From: Chloroflexota bacterium
GTDB lineage: Bacteria > Chloroflexota > Anaerolineae > Promineifilales > Promineifilaceae
Assembly (NCBI GenBank): GCA_024223125.1
Contig: JAAEOP010001207.1
Span: forward strand, 1 to 20,833
Direction of reading: 5' to 3'
DNA length: 20,833 nucleotides
Below the pieces are notes generated by a model. It searched no databases and was not told where the DNA came from. It saw only the letters and a program-made list of their open reading frames with translations. The position numbers were made by a program, and so were the translations under genes. Positions 1-7,095 of the stretch are shown here, piece by piece. Positions within the stretch are counted from its first letter, which is position 1. Each line of letters opens with the position of its first letter.

Positions 1-2
1 CC

Positions 3-890
3 AATATGCGTCGTTCGTTAGTGGAATTTGGCTCGATTGATATGGTCTGGCGGGGACTTCCTTATGCTGATTTTGTGGAACTGAAAAACCAGGATAGTAA
101 CGGTGATGGGTTGCCTGATTTCAAGCCCTGGAATGGCCCGGCCGACTTCAAAAGCTACCTCATGTTCAATCATGACGCCGCTCCCTGGGATCGAGAAGCT
201 GTGCGGCGGGCGGCCGCTTTAGCCTTAGACCGCTCTGCGCTGGCCTCGGAGACATTTGTTGACCGCCGGACACCCTTGTTTAGCCCTGTGCCCGACGCTG
301 TTCCCGGCCACGTTCCCAGCCTGCCTCAACGTGACCTGACGCTGGCCCGTACTTTGCTGCAAACGGCCGGGTACAATGAAGCTGTGCCGCTAGAAATTGA
401 GTTGTGGTATGTGAGCGACGGCCGTTACAGCAATATCGAAGAAGCCTACGCTACGGCCATCAAAACCCAATTGGAAGAAACCGGCATCTTCAAAGTCAAC
501 CTGGCCAGCGCCCCCTTTGAGCAGTTTCGCACCCAAATCAATGAATGTAATTATCCCGCTTATCTGTTGGGTTGGCCTTCACCCGGTCGGCCGGTAGATT
601 ATCTGGATGTGCTGCCCTGGACACAGTTCTTCATCGCCAGCAACAGCTTTTGTACCAATTATGAAAGCGAAATTATGGACGATCTAATGAAACAGATCCG
701 CGAAGAAACAGACCTGACAGCCCGGTTGGCGCTGTATGATCAACTGCAACAAAAATGGGCCGCCGACCTGCCAACCCTGGACATTCTGCAAGAGCAAACG
801 CGAGCCATCTCTTTACCCAATATCAATAATTTACGCATAGATGCTCTGGGGATGCTCCATTATGAAGTTCTAACAAAAGGGGGGGGGTAA
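3..890 (+). CDS. Family-5 extracellular solute-binding protein (DppA/OppA type), 5' end missing
   Basis: This is the C-terminal part, about 295 residues, of an ABC-transporter solute-binding protein of the SBP_bac_5 family, which captures peptides or oligosaccharides outside the membrane. The frame is open to the left edge, so the first ATG (position 6) is internal. Full family members are about 500-600 residues, so roughly half is missing. Family-like stretches visible are FNHDAAPWDREAVRRAAALA (the usual F N ... P ... D..VR.A...A.dR segment) and the later LGWPSPGRPVDYLD region with two flanking Cys residues. A short DSNGDGLPDF stretch resembles a calcium-loop motif. The gene ends in a run of nine G (879-887) directly before TAA, giving a Gly tail. 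It converges with the LacI gene. Substrate cannot be assigned; in some thermophiles this family binds oligosaccharides, so a link with the sugar cluster is possible but unproven. Confidence 0.85.
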   Translation, partial: NMRRSLVEFGSIDMVWRGLPYADFVELKNQDSNGDGLPDFKPWNGPADFKSYLMFNHDAAPWDREAVRRAAALALDRSALASETFVDRRTPLFSPVPDAVPGHVPSLPQRDLTLARTLLQTAGYNEAVPLEIELWYVSDGRYSNIEEAYATAIKTQLEETGIFKVNLASAPFEQFRTQINECNYPAYLLGWPSPGRPVDYLDVLPWTQFFIASNSFCTNYESEIMDDLMKQIREETDLTARLALYDQLQQKWAADLPTLDILQEQTRAISLPNINNLRIDALGMLHYEVLTKGGG

Positions 891-909
891 TGAAACAGGG
901 TCTAATTTA

Positions 910-1041
910 GGAATGGGGATTTTATTAAACCCCGAACTTGTCATACCTGCGAAGGCAGGTATCCATCTTTTTAGTCGAGTGGATTCCCACCTTCGCGGGA
1001 ATGACAAATTAAAGTTCATGGGATTATTTAATCCTCATTCC
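910..1041. repeat. Long imperfect palindromic element (MITE/REP-like) between convergent genes
   Basis: The two halves are imperfect inverted repeats of each other. The outer ends read GGAATG...CATTCC, the middle has GAACTT...AAGTTC, and the inner core has GTCATACC...GGGAATGAC. The left core contains its own hairpin, ACCTGC-gaag-GCAGGT. The core resembles the widespread GTCATTCCCGCGAAAGCGGG class of bacterial palindromic repeats. The right end touches the LacI stop codon and the left end lies 20 bases after the upstream stop codon. It could therefore act as a bidirectional transcription end for the two convergent genes. No flanking target duplication was recognised. Confidence 0.7.
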
Positions 1042-2073
1042 TTAGCGAAATCTTGCTACAGATTCCCGAATGATTAGTTCGGTTGAAAACTCAGGTATCA
1101 CAAAAGGTTCCTCTTTTAGTAAGTGCAGTATGGCTCTTGCAGCCGTTTCTCCCAATTCAATAGCTGGTTGCCTGATTGTTGTCAGCGGCGGCACCATGTA
1201 TGCCGCTGATGATTCGTCATCAAACCCAACCAGAGACACGTCTTCCGGTACCCGAATGCCACGACGATACAAAGCTAAGCGCACACCAAAAGCCATTTGA
1301 TCATTCGCCGCAAATATCGCGCTAAACGGCCGTCCCTGCGACAACAACATCTCCACTGCCAAAACACCCGACGATTGTTGTAAATTCCCTTCAACTACCA
1401 AACGCGGATCAGGTTCAATACCCGCATCGCGTAGTGCCTGCTCATACCCTTCAAGCCGTTTATGGATGTCGTTAACCGAATCATGGTACACAACCGACGC
1501 TGTAATGTGGGCAATATCTCTGTGTCCCATCTCCAATAAGTATTGCATTGTTCGGTAGGCTGCCTGAAAATTATCCATATACAGGCAGTGATTGGGCATG
1601 GTTTTCAACTTTCTCGCCACGACAATCAGCGGCTTATGATCTGCAATTTTCTGCAATGCTTCTTCATCTATCTGACCGCCAACCAGAATCAAGCCATCTA
1701 CTCGCCGAGCCAAAAGTTGTTCCAGCGCCTTTTGTTCTGTGGCCGGATGCCAACGGCCGTCTGCGAAAATAGGCCAATAATCCGTCTTCTCCATCCCCGA
1801 TAAAATACCCTGCAAAATGCCATCATAAAACGGCGTGCCAAAATTCTGCGTTAAGACGCCAATAGTCATAGATTGCCCGCTGGCCAAACTTTGGGCAAAT
1901 ATATTGGGCCGGTAATTCAGTTCAGCCACAGCCTGCATAACGGCGTCATGTTTTTTCTTGGCTACGCCGGCGGAATTTCGTAAAACGCGGGAAACTGTAC
2001 TGGGCGACACATCGGCTTTTTGGGCAATATCCAGAATTGTAACTTTCGTAGGCTTATTTTCGCTATTTAGCAT
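1042..2073 (-). CDS. LacI-family transcriptional regulator of the sugar cluster
   Basis: A 343-residue LacI/GalR-family repressor. The N-terminal helix-turn-helix lies at about residues 11-31, with the typical VTILDIAQKADVSPSTVSRV pattern. It is followed by the hinge-helix region (NYRPNIFAQSLASGQ, about 53-67) and a periplasmic-binding-protein-like effector domain starting at IGVLTQNFGTPFYDGI. Late motifs FAANDQMAFG and VSLVGFDDE are typical of sugar-responsive members. Length is standard. The ATG is supported by AAAGGA about 8 bases upstream. The gene is divergent from the ABC transporter genes. The shared gap carries LacI-type operators, one inside this gene's own predicted promoter, so it probably represses the cluster and itself. 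The inducer is unknown; a beta-gluco-oligosaccharide or its breakdown product is inferred from the neighbours. Confidence 0.93.
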   Translation of the reverse strand: MLNSENKPTKVTILDIAQKADVSPSTVSRVLRNSAGVAKKKHDAVMQAVAELNYRPNIFAQSLASGQSMTIGVLTQNFGTPFYDGILQGILSGMEKTDYWPIFADGRWHPATEQKALEQLLARRVDGLILVGGQIDEEALQKIADHKPLIVVARKLKTMPNHCLYMDNFQAAYRTMQYLLEMGHRDIAHITASVVYHDSVNDIHKRLEGYEQALRDAGIEPDPRLVVEGNLQQSSGVLAVEMLLSQGRPFSAIFAANDQMAFGVRLALYRRGIRVPEDVSLVGFDDESSAAYMVPPLTTIRQPAIELGETAARAILHLLKEEPFVIPEFSTELIIRESVARFR

Positions 2074-2092
2074 CTAGTTGTTCCTTTCTGTA

Positions 2093-2120
2093 ATTGTATA
2101 TTGAAATCATTTTCATGCAA
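2093..2120 (-). promoter_or_regulatory. Predicted promoter of the LacI gene
   Basis: Read on the minus strand: -35 TTGCAT (2120-2115), 16-base spacer, -10 TACAAT (2098-2093), about 20 bases before the start codon. The degenerate operator 2103-2114 lies entirely within the spacer, which fits autoregulation. This is a prediction from consensus only. Confidence 0.5.
2103..2114. promoter_or_regulatory. Degenerate LacI-type operator (O3)
   Basis: GAAATCATTTTC differs from the strong operator GAAAACGTTTTC at two positions and lacks the central CG. It sits in the spacer of the predicted LacI promoter. Its centre is 95 bases (about nine helical turns) from the centre of the strong operator. Confidence 0.45.
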
Positions 2121-2165
2121 AGCACTCGATTCCACTATTGAGATAGGCAAATGGACGCAAATCTA

Positions 2166-2194
2166 TTGACAGCGTATGTTAAAAGTGATAACAT
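2166..2194 (+). promoter_or_regulatory. Predicted sigma-70-type promoter of the sugar ABC cluster
   Basis: A consensus -35 hexamer TTGACA (2166-2171), a 17-base spacer and a -10 TAACAT (2189-2194). Transcription would begin near 2201, inside the perfect operator 2196-2211, so bound repressor would block initiation directly. The leader to the chosen start codon would be about 180 bases. Confidence 0.65.
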
Positions 2195-2195
2195 G

Positions 2196-2211
2196 TTGAA
2201 AACGTTTTCAA
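2196..2211. promoter_or_regulatory. Perfect 16-base LacI-type operator (O1)
   Basis: TTGAAAACGTTTTCAA is a perfect palindrome with the central CG typical of LacI-family operators. It overlaps the predicted transcription start of the transporter genes. The adjacent divergent LacI gene is the obvious source of the repressor. Confidence 0.85.
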
Positions 2212-2239
2212 ATTAGTAGCAGATACAAGGTGTTTATTA

Positions 2240-2251
2240 GGAAACGTTTTC
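2240..2251. promoter_or_regulatory. Second LacI-type operator (O2), downstream of the start site
   Basis: GGAAACGTTTTC matches the core GAAAACGTTTTC with one mismatch. Its centre is 42 bases (four turns of 10.5) from the centre of O1, so two repressors would bind the same DNA face. Binding here would also act as a roadblock to elongation. Confidence 0.7.
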
Positions 2252-2382
2252 AGAGTAGTGTGCTGGCACTACACTGTAAGGAGGTGGTTGATCTGAGAAG
2301 AACTACAAGAATTAATCACAAAATATTTTGCATAACCACATTTTTACACTTTTTAAAGCCTTCAAAAGAGAGGAGAACCCTA
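2252..2382 (+). other. Untranslated leader of the sugar cluster, with an orphan Shine-Dalgarno
   Basis: No gene is convincing here. A short hairpin GTAGTG-tgctgg-CACTAC (2255-2272) is followed at once by a near-perfect Shine-Dalgarno, AAGGAGGTGG (2278-2287), that serves no clear start codon. The frame of the lipoprotein is open back to ATG 2230, but the upstream residues are basic and unlike a signal peptide, so the leader is taken as non-coding. Confidence 0.5.
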
Positions 2383-3906
2383 ATGAAAAAGTCAAGATTA
2401 TTTATTATGTTTAGTTTGTTGATCATTGCCGGTATGCTGATGGTCGCTTGTGGCGGTGGTGGAGAAGAAACGGCCGTTGAAGAACCTCAATCTGCCGATA
2501 CAGAAGAATCATCGGCAGAAGAACCTGTCGCCGAAGAGCCAGCCGCCGAAGAGCCAGCCGAAGAAGCGGCAGCCGAAGAAGAAGCGCCAGCTGAAGAAGC
2601 ATCGGGTGACAAAGTCCAAATTCGTTGGTTCGTTGGCTTGGGCGCCGGTTCAGATGAACCTATGTTTGCCCCCCAAGAAAAAATTGTCGAAGATTTTAAT
2701 GCTTCACATGATGACGTTGAATTAGTGCTGGAAATCGTTGATGCCGACCAGGCCTATTCGACATTGGCCACACAAATTGCGGCCGGTAATGCACCCGATA
2801 TCGTAGGCCCAGTAGGAATTCGTGGCCGCGACTTCTTCCGCGGCGCCTGGCTCGATTTGAGCGACTTACTCACAGCTAACAGCTATGACCTGTCTGACTT
2901 TGATCCTGGTCTGGTGCAGTTCTACGTTGATAAGACAGAAGGGCAATTAGGATTGCCATTTGCTATCTTTCCCTCCTTCCTATCTTTTAACAAGGAATTG
3001 TTTGACGAGGCCGGTATTCCTTACCCGCCGCAAGAATATGGCGCCTCTTATACTGATATTGATGGCAACGAAGGGGAATGGAACATTGAGACAATGACGG
3101 AAGTTGCCAAAATGTTGACTGTTGATGCCAATGGCAATGATGTTACCAGCCTTGAATTTGACCCCGACAGCATTGAACAGTGGGGCTACGGTGAGCAGTG
3201 GACAGATTTCCGCGGCGCTGCCACGCTGTTTGGCTCTGGCTCGCTGGTAGATGACGATGGCAACGCGCAGGTACCGGAACATTGGCGCGAAGCTGCTAAA
3301 TGGTTCCAAAATAGTATGTGGACAGATTACTTTTATCCCAGTGGCCCTTACGCAGAGAGCGATATTCTGGGCGCTGGTAACTGGTTTGAGTCCGGTAATG
3401 TGGCCATGGCGCACACGCATCTCTGGTATCTCGGCTGCTGCATTGGCAATATTGACTTTGAATGGGACACGGCCGCTGTGCCGGCCTACGACGGCGCCAT
3501 CACAGCCAAAATGCATGCCGACACCTTTGCTATCATGAAAGGTAGTGAACACCCCGAAGAAGCATTTGTGGTACTCGATTACTTTTTGGGCGAAAAAGCG
3601 GAAGAAATGACCACCATGTACGGCGGTATGCCGGCGCGTCTCAGCCTGCAAGATGTTTATTTTGACACCTTTGGCGACACCGTGCCGGGTGGTGAAGATA
3701 TCAACTGGCAGGTTGTGGTTGACAGCATGGCCTATGCCGACAATCCCAATCATGAGAGCTACATGCCCAGCCCGCAAGAAGCCAATGAGCGTTACAACGA
3801 GTTTTGGACCAAGGTTGGCGAGGAACCAGGTCTAGATTTAGAGGCAGAACTTGATCTGCTTGTGACGGACTTGCAAGCAATCTATGATGCTGCCGGTAAC
3901 GAATAG
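2383..3906 (+). CDS. Sugar ABC transporter substrate-binding lipoprotein (family 1)
   Basis: A 507-residue extracellular lipoprotein that would capture an oligosaccharide for the two permeases downstream. The start at 2383 is chosen over the in-frame ATG at 2230 because GAGAGGAG lies just upstream and a proper lipoprotein signal follows: KK, a hydrophobic core, then MVAC with the lipid-modified Cys at residue 23. Residues 24-76 form a low-complexity Gly then Glu/Ala/Pro tether, encoded by near-tandem GCCGAAGAG units. The SBP_bac_1 (MalE-like) domain follows from about residue 77, with features such as AAGNAPDIVGP, the GLPFAIFPSFLSFNKELFDEAGI hinge region and a late GMPARLS motif. It is first in the transporter genes under the LacI operators. 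A strong hairpin sits after the stop codon. The exact sugar is not readable from sequence; the downstream enzymes suggest a beta-gluco-oligosaccharide. Confidence 0.92.
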   Translation: MKKSRLFIMFSLLIIAGMLMVACGGGGEETAVEEPQSADTEESSAEEPVAEEPAAEEPAEEAAAEEEAPAEEASGDKVQIRWFVGLGAGSDEPMFAPQEKIVEDFNASHDDVELVLEIVDADQAYSTLATQIAAGNAPDIVGPVGIRGRDFFRGAWLDLSDLLTANSYDLSDFDPGLVQFYVDKTEGQLGLPFAIFPSFLSFNKELFDEAGIPYPPQEYGASYTDIDGNEGEWNIETMTEVAKMLTVDANGNDVTSLEFDPDSIEQWGYGEQWTDFRGAATLFGSGSLVDDDGNAQVPEHWREAAKWFQNSMWTDYFYPSGPYAESDILGAGNWFESGNVAMAHTHLWYLGCCIGNIDFEWDTAAVPAYDGAITAKMHADTFAIMKGSEHPEEAFVVLDYFLGEKAEEMTTMYGGMPARLSLQDVYFDTFGDTVPGGEDINWQVVVDSMAYADNPNHESYMPSPQEANERYNEFWTKVGEEPGLDLEAELDLLVTDLQAIYDAAGNE

Positions 3907-3949
3907 TCAACTTTTGTGGACATGAATACGCATGAGGTGTTCATGTTCC

Positions 3950-3990
3950 GGTATCCGCAACGGTTGTGGGAAGCGGCCGTTGCGGATACC
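3950..3990 (+). promoter_or_regulatory. Perfect 14-bp hairpin between binding protein and permease genes
   Basis: GGTATCCGCAACGG (3950-3963) pairs perfectly with CCGTTGCGGATACC (3977-3990) around a 13-base loop. No T tract follows, so it is not a standard intrinsic terminator. Placed between the binding protein and the first permease, it could protect the upstream message from 3' decay or cause partial termination, giving excess binding protein. The rest of the 217-base gap shows no gene. Confidence 0.75.
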
Positions 3991-4123
3991 TCCATATACT
4001 GACACAAATCAACATACTCTACAAAATGCCAATAGAACTGCAACAACTTGAGAAGTAGGTAACAAGGTTTAGGTGAACATGATTTCACCGCAAGCGCCTG
4101 ACCCTTGAAGGAAGGAGTTACAA

Positions 4124-5101
4124 ATGGCAACTGTTGCAACCGAAACCACCAAACAGGCGGCTAAGGTCAAGCCCAAACGAGGCAGAATTGAACGTGAGCA
4201 GATCAAATGGGGATTGCTTTTCCTGAGTCCCTGGTTGTTTGGTATCCTGGTTTTTACCATTATCCCCTTTGTGGCCTCATTTGGCTTTTCTATGCTGGAT
4301 TTTAACCTGGCAAACCCGGAAGACGCGCAATTTATTGGTTTGTCCAATTGGCAGCGCGCTCTTTTTGACGATCCTAATGTGTACGAGTCGTTTGGCGTCA
4401 CATTCCTATTTGCCTTTATTTCTTTGCCAATCGGCATGGGCTTTGCCTTGCTGTTGGCTGTTTTATTGAACTCCAAAAGCGTACGGGGCAAAGCGCTGTT
4501 CAGAACGATGTTTTTCATGCCCACGATGATTCCGTTGGTCGCGGCCGTTCTCATTTGGACCGGCGTACTCAACGAACAAACCGGCTGGTTCAACGTGATT
4601 TTGCAAAATGTTTTTGGCATTGAAGCGGTGGGCGTCAACGGCATACGCTGGTTGGCAAACCCCAACCTCATCTATTTCACGCTAACCTTCATTGGTCTAT
4701 GGGGCGTCGGCAACACCATGATGATCACTCTGGCTGGTTTACAAAGCGTACCTACGGAAATGTACGAAGCGGCCGAGATCGACGGCGCCAACTGGTGGCG
4801 CCAGCTCGTCAGCATTACTATCCCTATGATTTCGCCAGTCATTTTCTACAATCTTGTGCTGGGTGTTATTGGGCTTATGCAATATTTCCTGGTGCCTTTT
4901 GTGCTTAATGGCGGCAGTGGTTTCCCCGACGGTAAAACCAACTTTGTGGGCATCTATTTCTTCAACCAGGCTTTCCGCTTCTTCAACATGGGTTATGGCG
5001 CCACATTGGCCTGGCTCATTTTTATCGTGTCGTTGGTATTAACCATTGTGCTTTTTGGCAGTGCCCGCTACTGGGTCTACTACGCCGGTGAGGAAGGATA
5101 A
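4124..5101 (+). CDS. Sugar ABC transporter permease, MalF/UgpA type
   Basis: A 325-residue inner-membrane permease of the CUT1 sugar transporter family. A basic cytoplasmic N-terminus leads into the first membrane segment (about 30-55, WGLLFLSPWLFGILVFTIIP). About five more segments follow. The EAA motif that docks the ATPase is at about 215-236 (YEAAEIDGANWWRQLVSITI), with the conserved Gly at 221. Length is close to the family norm. The start has GGAAGGAG 6-7 bases upstream. It lies 3 bases before the second permease, so the two are co-translated subunits of one channel. No ATP-binding subunit is encoded nearby. The sequence is free of exact ACGGCCGT sites, unlike most of the window. Confidence 0.95.
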   Translation: MATVATETTKQAAKVKPKRGRIEREQIKWGLLFLSPWLFGILVFTIIPFVASFGFSMLDFNLANPEDAQFIGLSNWQRALFDDPNVYESFGVTFLFAFISLPIGMGFALLLAVLLNSKSVRGKALFRTMFFMPTMIPLVAAVLIWTGVLNEQTGWFNVILQNVFGIEAVGVNGIRWLANPNLIYFTLTFIGLWGVGNTMMITLAGLQSVPTEMYEAAEIDGANWWRQLVSITIPMISPVIFYNLVLGVIGLMQYFLVPFVLNGGSGFPDGKTNFVGIYFFNQAFRFFNMGYGATLAWLIFIVSLVLTIVLFGSARYWVYYAGEEG

Positions 5102-5104
5102 ATC

Positions 5105-6175
5105 ATGGCTACATTATCTGCAACGCCTAAGCCCAGGCTTACGAACAAAGCTAGGAACAGAATCAACATCGTTTTAGTAACTGGCTTAACTACGCTGATC
5201 TTGTTCATCTTTCTTATACCACTTTTCTACGGCATTGTGACATCCTTAAAGACGGATACACAGAACACAACCGCCGGCGCGCCCTGGTATCCGGCATCGC
5301 CGGCCGTCTTTACCTATGAAGGTAAAGAGTATGATGTTTATAAAGTGCCCGTTGAAGGTCAGGCACGCCAGGAAGAATGGGCATTGGTGAAGAAAGGGCG
5401 CGAAAGCAGCGAATTTGTCGATCCCAACAACCCGGAGGCCGGTTTGATTGAATGGCAAGGGCGCTGGCGTACATTGGACCAGGTATGGAGTTGGGATCCG
5501 GTGTGGGAAAATTACGGCAAGGCGTGGGAAACGATTAACTTTCCCCTGCTGCTACGCAACACCGTTTTCTATGCCGTTCTCAGTACGATTGGGGCTGTAT
5601 CTTCTGCCGCTCTGGTCGCTTATGGTTTTGCCCGCTACACCTTTCCAGGCAAGGGTACCCTTTTCCTTGTCGTCATGGCAACTATCATCTTGCCACCGAT
5701 GGTCACATTGGTGCCAACCTATGCTTTCTTTAACCGTGTTGGTTGGGTAGGAACCTGGTGGCCGCTCATTATTCCGCAGTTTTTTGCCAATGGCTACAAC
5801 ATCTTTTTACTGCGTCAGTTCTACCTCGGAATTCCACGCGCGCTTGATGAAGCGGCCATGATTGATGGGGCAGGACACTTCCGCATCTTCTGGTCAATTA
5901 TGCTGCCACAAGCAAAACCGGCATTAATCGCGGTAACGCTCTTCCACTTTTTCTTTGCCTGGAATGACTTCTTTGGTCCCTTAATTTACCTGGCCGGCAA
6001 CCCGGATTTGTATCCGATTACGGTGGGATTGAATGGGTTTAAGGGTTTGTACGAAGGGCAAGATAACCTTATTCAAGCTGCATCGCTCACAGCAGCCATT
6101 ATTCCTTTGATTGTGTTTTTCTTTGCCCAACGCGCCTTTATGCAAGGTGTGGTAATCACCGGCGTTGAGAAATAA
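5105..6175 (+). CDS. Sugar ABC transporter permease, MalG/UgpE type, with an extra external domain
   Basis: A 356-residue partner permease of the CUT1 family. The first membrane segment is at about 22-46. The EAA motif is at about 248-270 (DEAAMIDGAGHFRIFWSIML), with the docking Gly at 256. Between the first segment and the ENYGKAW motif (about 135-141) there are about 90 residues (48-135), where the family usually has only about 25-30. The insert contains short strand-like stretches (FTYEGKEYDVYKV, LIEWQGRWRTLDQVW) and would lie outside the membrane, where it could contact the binding protein. The gene starts 3 bases after the first permease, with AGGAAGGATAA overlapping that stop. Together with the binding protein this gives a complete importer except for the ATPase. 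Confidence 0.94.
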   Translation: MATLSATPKPRLTNKARNRINIVLVTGLTTLILFIFLIPLFYGIVTSLKTDTQNTTAGAPWYPASPAVFTYEGKEYDVYKVPVEGQARQEEWALVKKGRESSEFVDPNNPEAGLIEWQGRWRTLDQVWSWDPVWENYGKAWETINFPLLLRNTVFYAVLSTIGAVSSAALVAYGFARYTFPGKGTLFLVVMATIILPPMVTLVPTYAFFNRVGWVGTWWPLIIPQFFANGYNIFLLRQFYLGIPRALDEAAMIDGAGHFRIFWSIMLPQAKPALIAVTLFHFFFAWNDFFGPLIYLAGNPDLYPITVGLNGFKGLYEGQDNLIQAASLTAAIIPLIVFFFAQRAFMQGVVITGVEK

Positions 6176-6216
6176 TTTGTAAGCAAGCAGTACCGGTCAG
6201 GGAAAGTAAGTAAACG

Positions 6217-6250
6217 GTATTCAGTGTTCGGGACATGGAACACTGAATAC
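6217..6250 (+). promoter_or_regulatory. Perfect 13-bp hairpin after the permease genes
   Basis: GTATTCAGTGTTC (6217-6229) pairs with GAACACTGAATAC (6238-6250) around an 8-base loop. It lies between the second permease stop and the DUF1269 gene. There is no T tract, so terminator function is uncertain. It may mark the end of the transporter transcript. Confidence 0.6.
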
Positions 6251-6283
6251 TGATATTCAAATCTTGAAGGAAGGAAGGTCGCT

Positions 6284-6811
6284 ATGAGTGTTAGTACGAT
6301 TGCTGTAATTACATTTGATGATGAGACTAAAGCTGACACCTTTTTGAAAGGTGTTAAGCAACTAGAAAATGCCCAACGTTTGAAAGTAAATGATGCTGTT
6401 ATCGTTTCAAAAAATGCGAAGGGCAACGTTAAAGTGCATGAGACGACCGATCTAACAGTTGGCAAAGGGGCCGCCGGGGGCAGCATATTGGGTTTTGTGG
6501 TTGGTTTCTTTTTTGGCGGCCCGATCGGTGGCGCTGTACTTGGCGCCGCGGCCGGTGCATTACTGGGCAAAAAGCTGGATTTAGGTATTAGCAAAGACAA
6601 AATAGAGGTTGTGGAAGAATCTATGCAACCTAGCAGTTCCGCTATCTTTCTGCAAATTGAGGCGCAACATGTTGATGTGTTGGCGGCAATGGTGCGTGAC
6701 CTGGGGGGCAATGTCGTCGATCTTGCTATTTCAGAAGATGTACAGATGCAAATGAACGAATCAGCCGCGGCCGCACGCCGGACGACAGGCGGTATGGATC
6801 ATCTTACCTAG
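6284..6811 (+). CDS. DUF1269-family membrane protein
   Basis: A 175-residue protein of the DUF1269 family, whose function is not established. Visible features are an N-terminal alpha/beta start (STIAVITFDDETKADTFLKG), then a Gly-rich hydrophobic stretch at about 62-95 (GGSILGFVVGFFFGGPIGGA) that looks like a glycine-zipper membrane hairpin, and a C-terminal ferredoxin-like half (SAIFLQIEAQHVDVLAAMV). GAAGGAAGG lies about 7 bases before the ATG. It sits inside a sugar-use cluster with no obvious functional link. Its TAG stop lies exactly where the decayed carbohydrate-binding reading frame begins to show homology, so the gene was probably inserted here, or brought here by a deletion. Confidence 0.85.
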   Translation: MSVSTIAVITFDDETKADTFLKGVKQLENAQRLKVNDAVIVSKNAKGNVKVHETTDLTVGKGAAGGSILGFVVGFFFGGPIGGAVLGAAAGALLGKKLDLGISKDKIEVVEESMQPSSSAIFLQIEAQHVDVLAAMVRDLGGNVVDLAISEDVQMQMNESAAAARRTTGGMDHLT

Positions 6812-7032
6812 GCTGGCAGAAAATCAGTTTGCCATTCGAAGACTTCACACGCAGCGCAGAACAGCCTGTGAACGTGCCGGATGACGGACTAACGTTGAGC
6901 GAAGTTTGGGGTTATGGCTTCCAACTTCCCGACAGCGCCAACAGGCAATTCTACCTGGATCGGGTATATCTGGAGCTAGATATTATTGACGCTGCTTATA
7001 TACTCTACCTCCCAATTACCATGAAACCATAG
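6811..7032 (+). pseudogene. Remnant: C-terminal tail of a secreted carbohydrate-binding (CBM11-like) protein
   Basis: A 73-codon open stretch with no credible start. It begins GWQKISLPFEDFTRSAEQP and continues DDGLTLSEVWGYGFQLPDS and FYLDRVYLE. This pattern matches the last strands of CBM11/CIA30-like galactose-binding jelly-roll domains on secreted glycoside hydrolases. It ends AAYILYLPITMKP, a C-terminal signature I associate with Chloroflexota secreted proteins. No signal peptide or catalytic domain remains. The recognisable part starts at the stop codon of the DUF1269 gene, which implies a rearrangement junction there. A TTG-started 67-residue protein (6829) is formally possible, but it would be half a jelly roll. 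Position in a glucan cluster suggests the lost gene was an extracellular glucanase. Confidence 0.7.
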
Positions 7033-7052
7033 GGTAATAGACAAATTCTAAA

Positions 7053-7083
7053 GGCGACAGTCACTTCCAAAGTGACTGTCGCC
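7053..7083 (+). promoter_or_regulatory. Perfect 14-bp hairpin with 3-base loop upstream of the phosphorylase
   Basis: GGCGACAGTCACTT (7053-7066) pairs perfectly with AAGTGACTGTCGCC (7070-7083). The loop is only 3 bases and no T tract follows. It ends 12 bases before the chosen phosphorylase start and contains the alternative GTG start. It is either a factor-independent-like terminator of the upstream unit, a repeat copy, or a block on ribosome access to the phosphorylase gene. Confidence 0.7.
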
Positions 7084-7095
7084 TCAGCTATCCTA

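Noticed and set aside
2230..2382. A 51-codon N-terminal extension of the sugar-binding lipoprotein
   Set aside because: It would bury the lipoprotein signal; the ATG at 2383 has GAGAGGAG upstream and a proper signal with Cys23.
2980..3777. A 265-codon open frame on the minus strand inside the sugar-binding protein gene
   Set aside because: It is antisense to a well-supported family-1 binding protein and shows no recognisable domain or ribosome site.
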